Source: Gambelia wislizenii (taxonomy: Eukaryota > Chordata > Lepidosauria > Squamata > Crotaphytidae). Taken from it: a stretch of DNA of 64,000 bases. The notes beneath the pieces are model-generated. The model was not told the origin of the DNA and searched no databases. It saw only the letters and a program-made list of their open reading frames with translations. The DNA lies in contig JAUMIR010000005.1 of NCBI GenBank assembly GCA_030847615.1, positions 239,420,645-239,484,644 on the forward strand. The letters run 5' to 3'. A program made the translations under genes and the position numbers. Of the stretch, positions 58,647-64,000 are shown piece by piece; positions within the stretch are counted from its first letter, which is position 1; every line of letters begins with the position of its first letter.

Positions 58647-61600
58647 TTACTGGTCTGGCAAACACAAAACCGAAAAACATCTTTCAGGAGTAGGCTTCAT
58701 GATTAAAAACTCCATTGCCTCCAAACTTGAAACCTTGCCAACAGGACACTCTGATTGCATTATTTCCTTACGCCTCCCACATGTTGTTCTCTTTAGTATA
58801 TATGCCCCAACTATGCAAGCCAACCCTGTAGAGAAAGACAAATTCTACACAGACCTACGCCACCTCATACAAAAAGTCCCTGTAGAAGATAAAATTATTA
58901 TCCTTGGTGACTTCGATGCCAGAGTAGGAAAGAACTCTGAAGCCCGGAAAGGTGTCTTAGCAAGCTTGGTGTTGGAAATTGCAATGATAACGGACACCTC
59001 CTGCTAGAGTTCTGTGCAGAACAACAGCTGACTATTACAAACACTATCTTTCAGCAGAAAGACAGCTTGAAGACAACCTGGATGCATCCCCGATCCAAAC
59101 ATTGGCACCTAATTGACTATGTTCTAGTTCACCAGAGAATCATTCGTGATGTCTGCCATACTTGAGTGATGCCCAGTGCAGAATGCCAGACAGATCATTG
59201 CCTCGTCAGATGTTAACTAAATCTTCATCTTAAGTTCAAACCTAAGAGGGGTGGCATCATAAAGAGACTCCAAGTCAACAATCTTCAACAAACTACCATG
59301 TGAGACAACTTCCAGGCAAACCTGCAAACAAAACTTGAAGACTATCCTATAGATCCTTCTCCTACAGTGCTTTGGCAACATATCAAAACCAGTATCCTCC
59401 AGTCTGCAGAAGAATCCCTCGGGTTCTCCCACAAGAAAAATCAAGACTGGTTTCATGAAAACAACCAAGAGATCCAGGAGCTGTTGGCAAAGAAGAGAAC
59501 TGCTCAACAGGCATACCTTGCCCAGCCAACTTGCCATGTAAGAAAAGCACCTTTCCGTCTCACATGTAGTAAACTTCAACAAAAACTCTGAGACATGCAG
59601 AACAAGTGGTGGATCAATATAACAGAAAAGACACAACACTGTGCAGATCTGGGGGATTCTAGAGGATTTTATGAAGCTCTTAAGGCAGTGTTTGGACCTA
59701 CTTATCAGGTCCAAAGCTCCTTATACAGTACAGATGGTCAAACATTAATTACTGATAAAGCCTCCATCCTGAATCGATGGGCTGAACACTTTCAAAGTCT
59801 CTTTAATGCCAACCGAGTAGTCCAAGGCTCAGCTATCCAACATATGATACAAAAACCAGTGAAAATTGAATTGGACATAGCTCCCACTTTGGAAGAGACC
59901 CTTCAGGCCATACAGCAGTTGAAAAATGGCAAGGCAGCAGGGATTGATGGAATCCCACCTGAAGTTTGGAAACACGGAGGTCATGTACTCCATGATAAAT
60001 TCCACGAACTCCTTGTGAATTGCTGGGAAAAGGGGGAACTGCCATCAGATCTCCGAGATGCAGTCATCATCACCCTGTACAAGAAAAAAGGAGCAAAATC
60101 CAATTGCTCAAACTATTGAGGCATAACACTGCTCTCTATTGCTGGGAAAATCCTTGCAAGGATACTCCTGAACAGATTAGTTCCTGCCATTGCAGAAGAA
60201 CTTCTTCCTGAAAGCCAATGTGGCTTCAGAGCCAATATGAGTACTACAGATATGGTATTTGCCCTTAGACAACTGCAAGAGAAATGTAGAGAGCAGAACA
60301 AGGGTCTCTATGTAACATTTGTTGACCTCACCAAAGCCTTCGACACTGTGAGTAGAAAAGTTCTGTGGCAGGTCCTGGAAAGACTAGGATGTCCCCCCAA
60401 ATTCCTTAAAATGATTATCTTGCTACACGAGGGCCAACGCGGTCAAGTCAGATATAGTGATGCTCTTTCAGACCCTTTCTAATAACTAATGGAGTGAAGC
60501 AAAGTTGTATTCTTGCACCAACTTTATTTGGAGCATCTTCAGCATGATGCTCCAAAGGACTACGGCAGAGCTTGAAGAAGACAACGGCATCTATATACGT
60601 TACCATACTGATGGTAGCTTGTTTAACTTAAGCCGTCTGAGGGCTCGCACTAAGACTCTAAACTATCTAGTCCATGAGCTGTTCTTCACTGATGCTGCTG
60701 CCCTTGTTGCCCACACAGAAGCAGCTCTGCAGCGTCTAACATTCTGCTTCGCAACAGCTGCAGAGCTGTTTGGGCTGGAAGTCAACCTAAAGAAAACGGA
60801 AGTTCTTTACCAGCCTGCACCACAGGATGAACACCACCATCCCCACATTGCCGTCAGCAACTCTGTGCTTAAGTCCGTTCAGCAGTTCACCTACATGGGA
60901 AGCATCATCTCCTCAGATGCCAAGATTGACAAAGAGATCGATCACAGATTAGCAAAGGCACATAGCGCATTTGGAAGACTTTACAAAAGACTCTGGAGTA
61001 ATAAACACCTGAGGCGAAACACAAAAATCAGTGTATATAGAGCCATTGTACTGTCTATTCTCCTTTATAGGTCTGAAACATGGGTCACCTATCGCCACCA
61101 CCTACGGCTCCTCGAACGCTTTCATCAGCGCTGTTTACGCACAATCCTAAATATACACTGGACTGACTATGTGATGAATGTTGCTGTCCTAGAGCACGCA
61201 GGGATCACCAGCATTGAGACCATGATATTGAGAACACAGCTGCGCTGGGCAGGGCATGTTTCTAGGATGGAGGACCATCGCCTTCCCAAAATAGTATTCT
61301 ACGGTGAACTCACCACGGGTCAGTGTAAGAGGGGCGCTCCAAAAAAGCGATACAAGGACTCCCTAAAAAAACATCTCAGGCTTTGCCAAATTGATCACCA
61401 ACAATAGTCTGCCCTGGCCTCACATCGGGAGGCATGGAGACACACTATCCACAATGCTGCAGCCTTATTTGAGAACTCACGCCAAACAAGTCTTGAAGAG
61501 AAACGACAAGGCAGAAAAAATCACAACCCAGAAACATCACCCAAGGAAACCTTCTGCTGTGCTTTCTGCAACCGGACTTGTCTATCTCGGATTGGCCTTT

Positions 61601-61670
61601 TTAGCCATCAGCGCGCTTGCAGAAAGCGCGGGATGTGCTTCCTGAATCTTCGTTTGCGAAGAGAAGCCAG

Positions 61671-61686
61671 AGAGAGAGAGAGAGAA
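61671..61686 (+). repeat. (GA)n at the LINE 3' end
   Basis: A short GA run directly after the LINE's last recognisable sequence. It may be the original 3' terminal repeat of the insertion. Confidence 0.6.
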
Positions 61687-61954
61687 TAACAACACAGATA
61701 GAGAGATATACATAGAAGCAAATAACAGTGATATAAATATAAAAAACTTTAAAGAAAAGCAAAGTAAACAGAATACCCTCATATTTTGCTGTAATATCCA
61801 AACTTGAGTGGTGATGGGTCATGGTGGGAAAGTAATTTGGACATTTTTCTGATTTCTAAAGTATATTTTTATTGCTGCTACTACTATTATTATCACTAAT
61901 AATAAGCTAGAAGAAGCTGTATCAGTTTACTTTTGCCTACTGAGTACCCAGCTT

Positions 61955-62045
61955 GTTGGGGCAATTAGCTAACACATTGTAAAACTGTTTGGGGAATGCT
62001 TTGGCACTGATAAGCGGTGTATAAATATCAATGTTATTGCTATTG
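61955..62045 (+). mobile_element. SINE fragment related to the 58487-58646 insertion
   Basis: GGGGCAATTAGCTAACACATTG followed by AAAACTG and a GCGGTGTATAAATATCAATG tail, the same family as the LINE-borne copy in the opposite orientation. Confidence 0.55.
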
Positions 62046-62046
62046 T

Positions 62047-62238
62047 TACTGGGAAGAGCAAGATTCTGCCCCTTCCTCTCCTCTCCCCATTTGCAGCAAC
62101 TGAAGTAAGCTGAAGACAAAGGGGGAAAGGAAGAGGAGGTGGGAGAAGCTGAACATTGCAAAAACAGTGGAAAAATTGGGATGACAGAGGATTAAACAGG
62201 ACTGTTTCTGCCAAATCAGATCAGTTGGAGAGTATAGG
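62047..62238 (+). mobile_element. MITE family 2, partial copy
   Basis: ACTGGGAAGAGCAAGATTCTG, GCAGCAACTGAAGTAAGCTG and GTTTCTGCCAAATCAGATCA-GTTGGAGAG align with the right two thirds of 54891-55240. The left end is missing where it abuts the SINE fragment. Confidence 0.55.
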
Positions 62239-63193
62239 CTGAATCTGTGCTTTTAAATGGACTGATGTAGCTCTGTAGTCTGATAGTTGCCCTCTGTGCT
62301 ATTTCAAATTCCTCCCCCCTTTCCTGACTTCCTGTCCCTGAGAATTTCTCACAGGATCCAGGATAATACTAAAGTCTTTTTGTTGACTCTGGCATTTTCT
62401 GACTAGTGCTGCCATCTACTAATGGCAGGGTTTCTTAAGAGCACAGTCAACAAACCTTTGTGCATGGCTTGAAGCAGCAAACAATGATTCACAGTTGTAT
62501 AACATTAGCTGAGCAAATGTATACTATGCCTCTGGTGAGAACAGAAATAATGCAAAATCAAAGTATTCCCCAAAGAGCAGCAGGAGCCTGTATATTAATG
62601 GCTGGCTGGTCCCTGCAGCAATGTTACCTGCCCTCATTTCAGCTAGAGGGCCTAGGGAATTGCACAACACTTAATTACAACTTGCTCTCTGCTGCTTTAA
62701 TTGTCTGGAACTGGTTAATATAATGACTTAAGCATAAATGACCGTAGATTAAACCTGCCACTCATAGCAATTTTAACAATAAACTACTTATCATGATATT
62801 AGTGGGCTAGGCACTAAAACCTGAATAAATGAATTGGAATGGAGACTCAGACTGCTGGCATATCCAATGGCAGTGACATTTGGGGCTCCAATCCAGGGAC
62901 CCACCAATTAGCATGAGGAAGAGGGTAGCCCCCCAGGCTTGGATTACACACTTTGGAGCAAGTGAAGCAAGACTCATTACTTTCTAAAGAGGTGGGCTTC
63001 TGTAACATAGCATTACCATTTAAAGGCCACATCTCCCCTGGTACAACCATTAAACCCAGAGTCTAAAATGTCCTAACTACTTCATTGCAGATTTGTTAGA
63101 CTCCCCAGGGGGTGTAGCTACAGAAGGGAGGAAGATGAAGGCATTGCCTCCTAGTAAAATTCTGTTCCACTGTTACCTTAATCACTCTGGGGT
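62239..63193. other. No gene recognised (CHRM2 intron)
   Basis: Unassigned noncoding sequence. A 87-codon plus frame (62460-62723) has no domain. Confidence 0.5.
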
Positions 63194-63400
63194 TGTGAGG
63201 ACCCCCAAAATATCAATATTAAATTGGGGAGTTTATATACTCAGTTTGGCAATACAAGAGGTGGGTACCGGCAGGACCTTGTGACCAATTATATCAGTAC
63301 TATGGAGGGGACATAAGCTAAATAGGATAACAATAATCTTTATTTGGAGGATCCATATTAACCACATACATACACACATTCAGGTATCAAGCATTCACAC
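63194..63400 (-). mobile_element. Third copy of the solo-LTR family, reverse, extent uncertain
   Basis: On the plus strand TGTGAGGACCCCC, ATATTAAATTGGGG, ACAAGAGGTGGGTACC, GCAGGACCTTGTG and TATCAGTACT follow the reverse complement of the last 150 bases of 33121-33975. The inverted AATAAA is at 63339-63344, 148 bases in, close to the 169 of copy 1. If complete it would run past the window end. Confidence 0.55.
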
Positions 63401-64000
63401 AAGACTAGTGAAATAAGTGGGAAGGTTGAGATAGAGGAACAGAGAAGGGAGTTTTCAGTGAGTGATACCTTTTCCTGAAGATATGAGGTCATGGAGGAAA
63501 CCAGCAGAATGGGGGTCTCAGAGTTGCTCTCTGAGGTCAGTCAGCAAACCAGCAGCATGGATAAAGGCGAGGGAGCTAAAGGACACTGAAGGTAGTTTTC
63601 AAGGTGTTTTTATAGTAAATATTGTCCTCCTGGGGATGTAACTTTTGAGCTGAAGACAATACTTTAAGCTATGTTGTTTCCTTATTTTAATAACATATCT
63701 TTTCTGAGAACCTTCCCAACTAGTGGACTTGCCAAGAGGAGGCGAGAGATTTCTCTGCTCCAGATTGCTCTTGCACAGACAGGCCAATATGCCTCAATTT
63801 CCCTACTCTGAAAAGAAGAGAAAAGGGTCACCTTCTAGACCTGGGAATCCTGGAATATTTTGCATTAAATTAAGGCACAGCTCATCTTGCACCTTGTTTA
63901 TCCCCTCACTCCACCCCAAAACAAAACTGGAACAGGGTGTTTGTCTACTATCAATTTTGGGTTGTTTTGTTTAACATTTGGGGGCTTGCGTGGCCTCTTG
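63401..64000. other. No gene recognised; possible remainder of LTR copy 3
   Basis: No domain-bearing frame. I could not align it confidently to the other LTRs. Confidence 0.4.

Larger units (their letters stand above)
57565..61665 (+). pseudogene. Near-full-length APE-type LINE, inactive
   Basis: After a structured 5' region, a single ORF is readable with stops and shifts. The endonuclease starts at LACWNIRTM near 58315, with the catalytic-Glu-like SEVRL, IYAPT (58799), LGDFDARVG (58900-58930) and IDYVLVHQ (59115). The reverse transcriptase follows, with GKAAGIDGIPPEVWK (59930), GFRANMSTTDMVFALRQL (60225), FVDLTKAFDTVSRK (60320), and the YADD box changed to FFTDAA (60680-60700). C-terminal motifs are LRTQLRWAGHVSRMEDHRLP (61230-61290) and, in a shifted frame, a zinc-finger-like C-x2-C...H-x3-C (61560-61625). 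Stops occur at about 59006, 59163, 59590, 60118 and 60481. RTE- or I-group is likely, but the clade is not settled. It lies antisense to CHRM2 within its intron. Confidence 0.85.

Noticed and set aside
51991..64000. miR-490, known to lie in a CHRM2 intron in mammals
   Set aside because: I looked for its mature sequences on the CHRM2 strand and saw none. The hairpin probably lies further upstream.

Overview
The window is vertebrate nuclear DNA, most likely from a squamate reptile (lizard). The one recognisable protein-coding gene is the intact coding exon of the muscarinic acetylcholine receptor M2 gene (CHRM2), on the minus strand at 50544-51950. The repeat mix supports a squamate: tRNA-derived SINEs whose 3' tails match RTE-BovB (Sauria-SINE type), BovB, CR1, L2-like and L1 LINE pieces, Penelope-type inverted terminal repeats, a 5S-rRNA-derived SINE, Tigger-type and hAT-type DNA elements, and solo-LTR-like copies. 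An iguanian lizard would fit, but I cannot fix family or species.

Layout. Positions 1-9 kb hold a diverged direct repeat carrying a MITE, a SINE with a clean 10-bp target duplication (3.8-4.0 kb), a Penelope-like inverted pair with hammerhead-like cores (4.5-5.1 kb), and a CR1 copy split by a 206-bp insertion (6.5-7.6 kb). Positions 9-20 kb hold CR1 fragments, TIR elements, one BovB inserted into another in opposite orientation (15.5-16.7 kb), an L1 ORF2 fragment and copies of an unnamed TIR family. Positions 20-31 kb hold more of that family, a Tigger-like copy interrupted by it, two inverted L2-like copies (22.6-24.4 kb), a large palindrome (26 kb) and a CR1 copy. Positions 31-50 kb hold MITEs, an 855-bp LTR, a nested TIR element, a 5S-SINE and several SINEs. 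The stretch 40.0-42.5 kb is repeat-poor and may be distal CHRM2 3' UTR.

CHRM2 spans 50.5-52.0 kb, and a splice acceptor lies 40 bases before its ATG. The right side (52-64 kb) is therefore CHRM2 5' intron, assuming the usual vertebrate gene structure. It contains a Tigger-like element, a second LTR of the same family, a nearly complete but dead APE-type LINE (57.6-61.7 kb) with a structured 5' region and a C-terminal zinc finger, and a third, inverted LTR copy at 63.2 kb.

There is no operon, CRISPR array, phage or other microbial system. CHRM2 stands alone and the rest is transposon debris and unassigned noncoding DNA. The items most worth a second look are the TIR family with 5-bp target duplications, the PIF/Harbinger-like trio, the LINE 5' RNA fold and the Penelope hammerhead-like pair.
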